The notes under the pieces are model-generated. The model made no database searches and was not told the DNA's origin. It saw only the letters and a list, made by a program, of their open reading frames with translations. Source: DATBHZ01 sp036557185 (GTDB taxonomy: Bacteria; Actinomycetota; Acidimicrobiia; IMCC26256; JAENVU01). From it: a stretch of DNA of 20,557 bases. How positions within the stretch are numbered: position 1 is the stretch's first letter; each line of letters begins with the position of its first letter. Positions 15,087 through 20,557 of this stretch are shown here, one piece after another. The stretch is taken from NCBI GenBank assembly GCA_036557185.1, contig DATBHZ010000082.1, positions 1 to 20,557 of the forward strand, read 5' to 3'. The position numbers and the translations under genes are program-made.

Positions 15087-16296
15087 TTTCACGCTGACGC
15101 CTGAGCTCGAGGAGATCCGCGCGAAGACGCGCGACTTCATCGAGAGCGTCGTGATCCCGGCGGAGCAGGGGATCCGCGAAGACGACCGCGCTTCGCTCAT
15201 CGAGGGCATCATCACGATGCGCAGGGAGGCACAGCAGCGCGGCATCTGGCTGCCGCACATGCCCAAGGAGTGGGGCGGCATGGGGCTGAGCCACGTCGAG
15301 CTCGCGATGGTGCAAGCCGAGGCGGCCAAGTCGCCGTTCGGGCCGTTCGCGATCAACTGCCAGGCTCCCGACGAGGGCAACATGCACACGCTGCTCCACT
15401 GGGGCACCGACGCGCAGAAGCAGCAGTACCTCAAGCCGCTCTGCGAGGGCACGACGCGCTCGTGCTTCGCGATGACGGAGCCCGAGGTCGCCGGCTCCGA
15501 CCCCACGCTGATCCGTACGCACGCGTACCAGGACGGCGACGAATGGGTCATCAACGGCCACAAGTGGTTCATCAGCGGGGCGCGTGGCGCGAACTTCTCG
15601 ATCCTGCTCTGCCGCACCGAGGAGAACCCCGACCTGCCGCAGGCGGCGAACACCGCGTTCATCGTCGACCTCCCCTCGCCGGGATGGAACGACGTTCGCG
15701 AGATCGAGACCATGCACGGCAGCACCGGCCACTCTGAGATCGTCATCGAGGACCTGCGCGTGCACAACGACCAGATGCTCGGCGGCCGCGGTCAAGGGCA
15801 CTTGCTCGGGCAATACCGCCTCGGGCCCGCCAGGCTCGCGCACTGCATGCGCTGGATCGCGCAAGCCGAGGTGGCCCTCGACATGATGGTCGACCGCTCG
15901 CTGAAGCGCTTCTCGCACGGGTCCCTCCTTGCCGAGAAGCAAGGAGTGCAATGGATGATCGCCGACTCGGCCATGGAGCTGTACCAGGCCAAGCTCATGG
16001 TCCTGCACGCCGCGTACAAGATCGATCGCGGCGAAGACTTCCGCGTCGAGGTCTCGATGACGAAGCACTTCGTCGCGAACGCGCTCAATCGCATCATCGA
16101 CCGGGCGATCCAGGTGCACGGAGCGCTCGGCTACTCCACCGACACACCGCTGGCGAACATGTTCCAGCACGCGCGCTGGGCGCGCTTCGCAGACGGTGCC
16201 GACGAGATCCACCAGATGCGCATCGCCGAGCGCACGATCGCGGCCTACAAGGACCACGGCACCACGAAGTCCGCGACCGGCTCGCTCCCGATCTGA
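15076..16296 (+). CDS. Acyl-CoA dehydrogenase, ACAD10/11- or LvaC-like
   Basis: A 406-residue FAD enzyme that would oxidise an acyl-CoA or, in this branch, act on 4-phosphorylated hydroxyacyl-CoA. Marks are LPHMPKEWGGMGLSHVE, the FAD/substrate motif CFAMTEPEVAGSDPT (residues 130-144), WVINGHKWFISGA, IQVHGALGYSTDTPLA (345-360) and RWARFADGADEIHQMRIAER. In most family members the catalytic base is the Glu of a YEG motif; here that place holds Asp373 (FADG), as in the ACAD10/11-like branch. The ATG at 15076 is chosen because similarity starts at MAIDFTLTPE; a TTG at 15061 is in frame. It precedes a carboxylase gene by 34 bases. Confidence 0.93.
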   Translation: MAIDFTLTPELEEIRAKTRDFIESVVIPAEQGIREDDRASLIEGIITMRREAQQRGIWLPHMPKEWGGMGLSHVELAMVQAEAAKSPFGPFAINCQAPDEGNMHTLLHWGTDAQKQQYLKPLCEGTTRSCFAMTEPEVAGSDPTLIRTHAYQDGDEWVINGHKWFISGARGANFSILLCRTEENPDLPQAANTAFIVDLPSPGWNDVREIETMHGSTGHSEIVIEDLRVHNDQMLGGRGQGHLLGQYRLGPARLAHCMRWIAQAEVALDMMVDRSLKRFSHGSLLAEKQGVQWMIADSAMELYQAKLMVLHAAYKIDRGEDFRVEVSMTKHFVANALNRIIDRAIQVHGALGYSTDTPLANMFQHARWARFADGADEIHQMRIAERTIAAYKDHGTTKSATGSLPI

Positions 16297-16330
16297 CCGG
16301 GTCGAGGTCTCGGCGCATGGCGTTCGCGGC

Positions 16331-17881
16331 ATGAGTTGGAAGGAAGAGCTCGAGGAGCTCGCTCGCCGAAGAGCGCTCGCCGCCGAGATGGGGGGAGCGG
16401 AGAAGGTCGAGCGCCACCGGGCGCAAGGAAAGCTCACGGTGCGCGAGCGCATCGACGCCCTGCTCGACGAGGGCTCGTTTCGTGAGATCGGCGCGCTCAC
16501 GGGCCGCGGCAGGTACGGCGACGACGGGGAGCTGACCGACTTCACTCCTGCGAACTTCGTCATGGGCCGTGGTCGTATCAACGGCCGCACCGTTGTGGTC
16601 GGGGGCGACGACTTCACCGTGCGCGGCGGCGCGGCCGACGCGTCCATCTTCCAGAAGCAGGTGTACGCCGAGCGCATGGCCCACGAGCTCGGCTTGCCGG
16701 TCGTGCGCCTCGTGGACGGCTCGGGCGGCGGCGGCTCCGTCAAGACGCTCGAGACGGAGCGGCGCGCGTTCGTCCCGTTCAACCCGGGCTGGGAGTGGGT
16801 CGTGGCCAACCTGAGCCGCGTCCCGGTCGTGAGCCTTTGCCTCGGGTCGGTCGCGGGGCTCGGCGCGGCGCGCGTGGTGACAAGCCACTACTCCGTGATG
16901 GTCCACGGCACGAGCCAGCTCTTCGTCGCCGGGCCGCCGGTGGTGAACCGCCTCGGCACCGAGGAGGTCGACAAGGAGTCGCTCGGCGGCAGCGCGATCC
17001 ACACGCGCAACGGTGTCGTCGACGACGGAGTCGCGTCGGAGCCGGAGGCGTTCGCACGCGCTCGTGCGTTCCTTGCGTACCTCCCGAGCTCGACGGACGA
17101 GCTACCACCGCGAGCCGAGACGGGTGACGATCCGGAGCGACGCGAGGAGATGCTCGTCGATGTCATCCCGCGCGACCGGCGAACGGTCTACAAGGTTCGC
17201 AGCATCATCGAGGCGGTGGTCGACCGCGACTCGTTCTTCGAGATCGGCGCGCGGTGGGGCCGCTCCGCGGTCACCGGGCTCGCGCGCCTCGACGGATGGC
17301 CGGTTGCCGTGATCGCCAACGACCCGTACCAATACGCGGGCGGGTGGACCGCGGACGCGTCGCGCAAGGTCGAGCGGTTCGTCGACCTCGCGGAGACCTT
17401 CCGACTCCCGGTCGTGCACCTCGTCGACAATCCGGGGTTCGTGATCGGGACTGCCGCGGAGCAGGCGGCGACGATCCGGCACGGCGCCCGCGCACTGGCA
17501 GCTGTGTACCAGGCGACCGTTCCGTGGTGCTCCGTGCTGCTGCGCAAGGTCTACGGCGTCGCCGGCGCGGCACATCAGGACGCGTCGCGCTTCTCCTACC
17601 GGTTCGCCTGGCCGTCCGGCGAATGGGGCTCACTCCCGCTCGAAGGCGGGATCGAGGCCGCCTACCGGGCGCAGCTCGAGGCCTCCGAGGACCCGGCCGC
17701 GCTCCGCACCGAGATCGAGGCCCGGCTCACGAGGGCCCGGAACCCGTTCAAGACCGCCGAAGCCTTCATGATCGAGGACATCGTCGACCCGCGCGAGACC
17801 CGCCCGTTGCTGTGCGAGTTCGCGACGCTCGCGGCGCCGCGCCGGGCCCGTCGCGGGCCGGCTCCGGGCATACGACCATGA
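16331..17881 (+). CDS. Acyl-CoA carboxylase carboxyltransferase (beta) subunit
   Basis: A 516-residue protein with two crotonase-like halves that transfers carboxyl from biotin to an acyl-CoA. The N-terminal half has the start signature VERHRAQGKLTVRERIDALL, FTVRGGAADASIFQKQ, the oxyanion Gly run DGSGGGGS (129-136) and SVAGLGAARVV. The C-terminal half has the biotin-side motif HLVDNPGFVIGTAAEQ (363-378) and VLLRKVYGVAGAAHQDASRF, then WPSGEWGSLPLEGGIEAAYR. The GVAGAAH variant differs from the GGAY of typical propionyl-CoA carboxylases, so substrate (propionyl-, methylcrotonyl- or another acyl-CoA) is open. No biotin carboxylase/BCCP gene lies nearby. It begins 34 bases after the acyl-CoA dehydrogenase, and a hairpin follows its stop. 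Confidence 0.9.
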   Translation: MSWKEELEELARRRALAAEMGGAEKVERHRAQGKLTVRERIDALLDEGSFREIGALTGRGRYGDDGELTDFTPANFVMGRGRINGRTVVVGGDDFTVRGGAADASIFQKQVYAERMAHELGLPVVRLVDGSGGGGSVKTLETERRAFVPFNPGWEWVVANLSRVPVVSLCLGSVAGLGAARVVTSHYSVMVHGTSQLFVAGPPVVNRLGTEEVDKESLGGSAIHTRNGVVDDGVASEPEAFARARAFLAYLPSSTDELPPRAETGDDPERREEMLVDVIPRDRRTVYKVRSIIEAVVDRDSFFEIGARWGRSAVTGLARLDGWPVAVIANDPYQYAGGWTADASRKVERFVDLAETFRLPVVHLVDNPGFVIGTAAEQAATIRHGARALAAVYQATVPWCSVLLRKVYGVAGAAHQDASRFSYRFAWPSGEWGSLPLEGGIEAAYRAQLEASEDPAALRTEIEARLTRARNPFKTAEAFMIEDIVDPRETRPLLCEFATLAAPRRARRGPAPGIRP

Positions 17882-17905
17882 CTCGCGGGAAAAATCCTCC
17901 GCGAG
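17882..17905 (+). terminator. Hairpin directly after the carboxylase stop
   Basis: Perfect 7-base arms CTCGCGG and CCGCGAG flank a 10-base loop containing five A residues. It lies between the carboxylase stop and the next promoter element, where a terminator is expected, but no T tract follows. Confidence 0.4.
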
Positions 17906-17906
17906 G

Positions 17907-17933
17907 TGTCGATACGGCGCCCACACGATCGTC
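17907..17933 (+). promoter_or_regulatory. ECF42-type promoter TGTCGA-N17-CGTC
   Basis: TGTCGA at 17907-17912 and CGTC at 17930-17933 are separated by 17 bases, 47 bases before the DGPF gene. This matches the ECF42 target motif as I recall it from the literature (TGTCGA at -35, CGA/TC at -10), and the ECF42 factor is encoded in the same operon, implying autoregulation. Confidence 0.65.
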
Positions 17934-17980
17934 CTACCTGTGAGCGCCGGAACGGACCGGCGCCTGGAGAGGAGCTCACG

Positions 17981-18343
17981 ATGCCGCAGTACGTCGCACT
18001 GATCTACGGGGAGGACGCCAACTGGCTCGACCCCCAGTACGCCGACCAGATGAAGGAGTACGGGGAGTTCGGCGAGTCCGCCGCCTCCGTGATCCGCGGG
18101 GGCAACGCCCTCCAGCCCACCTCCACGGCCACCACCGTGCACGTCAAGGGCGGCCGGGGTGGTGACATCGTGACCACCGACGGCCCCTTCGCCGAGACCA
18201 AGGAGGTGCTCGGCGGGTTCTTCCTCCTCGAGTGCAACGACCTCGACGAGGCAATCAAGTGGGCGGCACAGATCCCCGGCGCATGGCACGGCCGCGTCGA
18301 GGTGCGCCCGGTGCTGGAGATCGGACCCGACCAGGAAGCGTGA
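17981..18343 (+). CDS. YCII/DGPF-domain protein of the ECF42 operon
   Basis: A 120-residue protein of the YCII-related family, a ferredoxin-like alpha-beta dimer. It opens with MPQYVALIYGEDANW and has the name-giving DGPF at residues 67-70 in TTDGPFAETKEVLGGFFLLE, followed by AIKWAAQIPGAWHGRVEVRP. DGPF proteins are the standard neighbours and targets of ECF42 sigma factors; their biochemical role is not established. A strong GAGAGGAG ribosome-binding site lies just upstream of the ATG. The sigma-factor gene follows after ten bases. Confidence 0.92.
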   Translation: MPQYVALIYGEDANWLDPQYADQMKEYGEFGESAASVIRGGNALQPTSTATTVHVKGGRGGDIVTTDGPFAETKEVLGGFFLLECNDLDEAIKWAAQIPGAWHGRVEVRPVLEIGPDQEA

Positions 18344-18353
18344 CGGAGAAGTA

Positions 18354-19583
18354 GTGACCAACGATCTCGGAGAACTGCTCCGCGTCGAGGGTGGCCGCTC
18401 GTTGGCCACCCTCACGCGCGTGCTCGGTGATCTCCAGCTCGCCGAGGACGCGCTCCAGGATGCAGTCATCACCGCCCTCGAGCGTTGGCCGCGCGACGGC
18501 ATCCCGGATCGTCCCAGTGCCTGGTTGACCGTGACGGCACGCCACAAGGCCGTCGACCGCCTCCGCCGTGAGGCGCGCCGGTCGGAGAAGGAAGAAGCTG
18601 CCGTGAAGCTGACCCCGGGTCCCGGTGACGACATGGGCGGGGGCGAGGACGAGTCGGTCGTGCGCGACGACCTCCTGCGCATGACTTTCACCTGCTGCCA
18701 CCCAGCCCTGTCGCCCGACGCGCGCGTCGCGCTCAGCCTGCGAACGCTGGGCGGCCTGACGACTGCCGAGATCGCGCACGCCTTCCTCGTGCCGGAACCG
18801 ACGATGGCCCAACGCATCGTGCGCGCCAAGCACAAGATCGCAACGGCCAAGATTCCCTACCGCGTTCCCCCGGACCACGAGCTGCCGGAGCGCCTGCCCG
18901 CGGTGCTCACGGTGATCTACGTGATCTTCACCGAGGGTCACGCGCCACACTCCGCGGAGAGCGTCGTGCGCGTCGACCTCTGCGATGAGGCGATCAGGCT
19001 CGCGCGTCTCCTCGCTGAGCTCATGCCGGACGAGCCCGAGGTGGAAGGGCTGCTCGCGTTGCTCCTCCTCACGAACGCCCGCCGCGCAGCACGCCTCGAC
19101 GCGAACGGCGACATCGTGCTGCTCGAAGCGCAAGACCGCTCGCTCTGGGAGAGCTCGCAGATCGAGGAAGGCGCGGAGCTTACGGCGAGTGCCTTGCGCC
19201 GCGCTGCAGACCGGCCCGGCCCCTACACGCTCCAAGCCGCGATCGCCGCCTGCCACTCGACGGCCCCCGCCTATGGCGCGACCGACTGGTCGGAGATCGC
19301 CGCGCTGTACGAGCAGCTCGAAGCACTTCACCCGGCGCCGATCATCCGGCTCAACCGTGCGGTCGCGATCGCCCAGACCGACGGTCCCGCGGCCGGCCTC
19401 GCCCTGGCCGACACGATCGAGGGCCTCGACCGCTCCCACCGCCTCCACCTCGTCCGCGCCACGTGTCTCCAGCACTGCGGGCGGACCGCCGAGGCGCGCT
19501 CCTCGTACGAGCGCGCGATCGAGCTGTGCCCGTCGGGGCCCGAGCGACGGCTGCTCGAGCGGCAGTTGGCCGACCTGCGCTGA
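18354..19583 (+). CDS. ECF42-group RNA polymerase sigma factor with DUF6596 and TPR-like C-terminus
   Basis: A 409-residue extended ECF sigma factor. Region 2 lies at about residues 15-75 (LGDLQLAEDALQDAVITALE, then RPSAWLTVTARHKAVDRLRR). Region 4 lies at about 118-165 (LSLRTLGGLTTAEIAHAFLV, PEPTMAQRIVRAKHKI). A DUF6596-type segment follows at about 180-285 (LPAVLTVIYVIFTEGHA), then helical TPR-like sequence to the end (LHLVRATCLQHCGRTAEARS). No anti-sigma gene is present; in this group the C-terminal extension is reported to be needed for activity. The GTG start lies ten bases after the DGPF stop. It probably drives the promoter at 17907 and so its own operon. Confidence 0.93.
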   Translation: MTNDLGELLRVEGGRSLATLTRVLGDLQLAEDALQDAVITALERWPRDGIPDRPSAWLTVTARHKAVDRLRREARRSEKEEAAVKLTPGPGDDMGGGEDESVVRDDLLRMTFTCCHPALSPDARVALSLRTLGGLTTAEIAHAFLVPEPTMAQRIVRAKHKIATAKIPYRVPPDHELPERLPAVLTVIYVIFTEGHAPHSAESVVRVDLCDEAIRLARLLAELMPDEPEVEGLLALLLLTNARRAARLDANGDIVLLEAQDRSLWESSQIEEGAELTASALRRAADRPGPYTLQAAIAACHSTAPAYGATDWSEIAALYEQLEALHPAPIIRLNRAVAIAQTDGPAAGLALADTIEGLDRSHRLHLVRATCLQHCGRTAEARSSYERAIELCPSGPERRLLERQLADLR

Positions 19584-19592
19584 CCTGCTCTC

Positions 19593-19598
19593 TACACT
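19593..19598 (+). promoter_or_regulatory. Possible -10 box TACACT of a leaderless mRNA
   Basis: TACACT fits TANNNT and lies six bases before the ATG at 19605, which has no Shine-Dalgarno. This gives the oxygenase gene its own possible promoter inside the 21-base gap after the sigma gene. No clear -35. Confidence 0.35.
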
Positions 19599-19604
19599 CG
19601 TGCC

Positions 19605-20336
19605 ATGGCGACCTCCCCCGTCGACTCCCCCGCGTCCGGGTTCTGGCCGAACAGCGACCACTGGTCGGTCGACATCCCCCTCGAGACACCGCACCCGCGT
19701 CCCGCGGCACTCCGCGAGCGTGGATGGGTGCAGCTCACGGACGCTCCGTTCACCGTGCCCGACGACGAGTTCCTAGGGCTCGAGTACATGGACTGGAAGA
19801 GCGGCGGCGACACGAACTTCGCGCCGATCGCCACCGCCAACGGTGAGCTCGACTGCCGCGGGTTCTGGAACGACGGCGACGAGCGCCCCGACAAGGACGC
19901 GCGCTTCACGAGCAACGCGGCGAAGTGCCCGACGATCGCGCGCTACGTCGAGAGCGTCGGGGCGAACTTCGGCAGGGTGCGCACGATCAAGCTCGAGCCA
20001 CAGGGATACGACTCCGCGATCTGCAGCTTCCACCGCGACGACAACAACCGTTTCAATCCCGAGTCCGACGGCTGGGTGGTGCGTTCCTGGCTCGAGCTCA
20101 CCGACAACCCCGAGAGCTACATGCTGCTCATGGACACCGGCCCCGACGGACTGCCCGATCCTGCGACCGAGGCGCGCCTGCCGCTGCACCGCGGGGCGCG
20201 CTTCCTGCTCGACACACAAAGGCTGTGGCACGTCGTCGTGCACAATGGCACCGAGCCTCGGTACGCGTTGATCACCAGCTTCGAGAGCGGTCCCGCGCTC
20301 GACGCGTGGCTACAGGAGCAGCTGCCTCCGGCTTGA
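19605..20336 (+). CDS. Probable 2OG-Fe(II)-type oxygenase, Asp/Asn beta-hydroxylase-like
   Basis: A 243-residue soluble protein I do not recognise as a named enzyme. Its C-terminal half has the layout of cupin-type 2-oxoglutarate/iron oxygenases of the aspartyl/asparaginyl hydroxylase kind: SFHRDDNNRF supplies His143-x-Asp145, WVVRSWLELTDN is a core strand, LHRGARFLLDTQRLWHVVVH supplies the distal His209 and HNGTEPRYALITSFE supplies Arg219, placed to bind the 2-oxoglutarate carboxylate. The N-terminal ~100 residues are Pro/Asp/Trp-rich and not assigned. The substrate is unknown. It follows the ECF42 gene by 21 bases, and its stop codon lies inside the palindrome at 20331-20350. Confidence 0.65.
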   Translation: MATSPVDSPASGFWPNSDHWSVDIPLETPHPRPAALRERGWVQLTDAPFTVPDDEFLGLEYMDWKSGGDTNFAPIATANGELDCRGFWNDGDERPDKDARFTSNAAKCPTIARYVESVGANFGRVRTIKLEPQGYDSAICSFHRDDNNRFNPESDGWVVRSWLELTDNPESYMLLMDTGPDGLPDPATEARLPLHRGARFLLDTQRLWHVVVHNGTEPRYALITSFESGPALDAWLQEQLPPA

Positions 20337-20350
20337 CCGAGCGGTCAAGC
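20331..20350. promoter_or_regulatory. Palindrome, probable TetR-type operator (copy 2)
   Basis: GCTTGACCG-AG-CGGTCAAGC has 9-base arms, of which the inner eight are identical to those of the palindrome at 15017-15034. It overlaps the oxygenase stop and ends ten bases before the LLM gene. TTGACC at 20333-20338 followed after 18 bases by TCGAAT (20357-20362) and, seven bases on, the ATG at 20370 repeats the geometry seen at copy 1, though the -10 is poor. Confidence 0.58.
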
Positions 20351-20360
20351 AACGGGTCGA

Positions 20361-20557
20361 ATGAGCATCATGCGCTTCGGCATCTTCATGGCGCCCTTCC
20401 ACCCGGTCGGGCAGAACCCCACGCTCGCCCTCGAGCGTGACCTCGACCTCATCACGCATCTCGACGCGTGGGGGTACGACGAGGCTTGGATCGGGGAGCA
20501 CCACTCCGCCGGGTACGAGATCATCGCCTCACCCGAGGTCTTCATCGGTGTCGCGGC
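20361..20557 (+). CDS. LLM-class flavin-dependent oxidoreductase, 3' end outside window
   Basis: Sixty-five codons of a luciferase-like monooxygenase (F420- or FMN-dependent TIM barrel) are visible. The opening RFGIFMAPFHPVGQNPTLAL, then LDAWGYDEAWIGEHHSAGYE and IASPEVFIG, is characteristic of the bacterial-luciferase family; GEHHS is the conserved first-barrel motif. Two in-frame ATGs exist, at 20361 and 20370; the second fits the usual family start (MRFGIFMAPFHPVG) and the possible leaderless promoter. Gene continues past the window edge. Substrate unknown; relatives oxidise small organic molecules, often in two-component systems with a flavin reductase. Confidence 0.9.
   Translation, partial: MSIMRFGIFMAPFHPVGQNPTLALERDLDLITHLDAWGYDEAWIGEHHSAGYEIIASPEVFIGVA

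Noticed and set aside
15070..16809. 579-codon open frame on the minus strand
   Set aside because: Antisense to the acyl-CoA dehydrogenase and carboxylase; no family motifs.
17878..17943. 21-codon ORF starting in the carboxylase stop (ATGA)
   Set aside because: It runs through the hairpin and the ECF42 promoter, has no ribosome-binding site of its own and no following gene to couple to; judged a chance frame.
18255..19694. 479-codon open frame on the minus strand
   Set aside because: Antisense to the ECF42 sigma factor, whose regions 2 and 4 are unmistakable.
1..20557. Mobile element, prophage, CRISPR, tRNA or a defence system
   Set aside because: No transposase, integrase, terminal repeats, regularly spaced repeats, cloverleaf or defence-type domains were seen on either strand; composition looks uniform.

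Overview
The window is very GC-rich, with strong G/C bias at third codon positions, frequent GTG starts and short, tightly packed operons. It reads as ordinary chromosome of a high-GC actinobacterium. The mix of families (AMACR-type CoA transferase, APH-like acyl-CoA kinases, DUF6285, ECF42 sigma factor with a DGPF protein, LLM flavin oxidoreductase, MenJ-like reductase) suggests an uncultured Acidimicrobiia-like or related environmental lineage; that placement is inference. I saw no insertion sequence, phage gene, CRISPR array, tRNA or rRNA. No gene-free stretch exceeds 300 bases; the longest is 12610-12781.

Layout: 2-994 purK (5' end outside the window). 995-3820, minus strand: a membrane protein with an uncertain start, an AMACR/CaiB-BaiF CoA transferase and an SMP-30-type lactonase. 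3877-4890, plus: a calycin-like DUF7064/7065-type protein. 4966-6743: an ECF sigma factor overlapping a membrane-anchored protein with an NTF2-like extracytoplasmic end. 6795-9776: a coupled cluster of APH-like kinase, a 29-codon mini-ORF, DUF6285, exonuclease III and a TauE/SafE permease. 9792-12609, minus: etfB, etfA and a second APH-like kinase. 12782-13993: a geranylgeranyl-reductase-family flavoprotein. 13962-14996, minus: a zinc dehydrogenase, divergent from 15076-17881, acyl-CoA dehydrogenase plus a biotin-dependent carboxylase beta subunit. 17981-19583: DGPF protein and ECF42 sigma factor. 19605-20336: a probable 2OG-Fe(II)-type oxygenase. 20361-end: a truncated LLM flavin oxidoreductase.

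The theme is acyl-CoA catabolism: CoA transfer/epimerisation, an LvaAB-like hydroxyacyl-CoA kinase pair, an ACAD10/11- or LvaC-like dehydrogenase with Asp where most dehydrogenases have the catalytic Glu, and its electron acceptor ETF. The most distinctive non-coding signal is a pair of operator-like palindromes with identical 8-bp arms (CTTGACCG-NN-CGGTCAAG). One lies between the divergent dehydrogenases and one before the LLM gene. Each is placed so that its TTGACC would be the -35 box of a promoter that starts at or next to the ATG. A second clear signal is a TGTCGA-N17-CGTC element before the ECF42 operon, matching the reported ECF42 target promoter.
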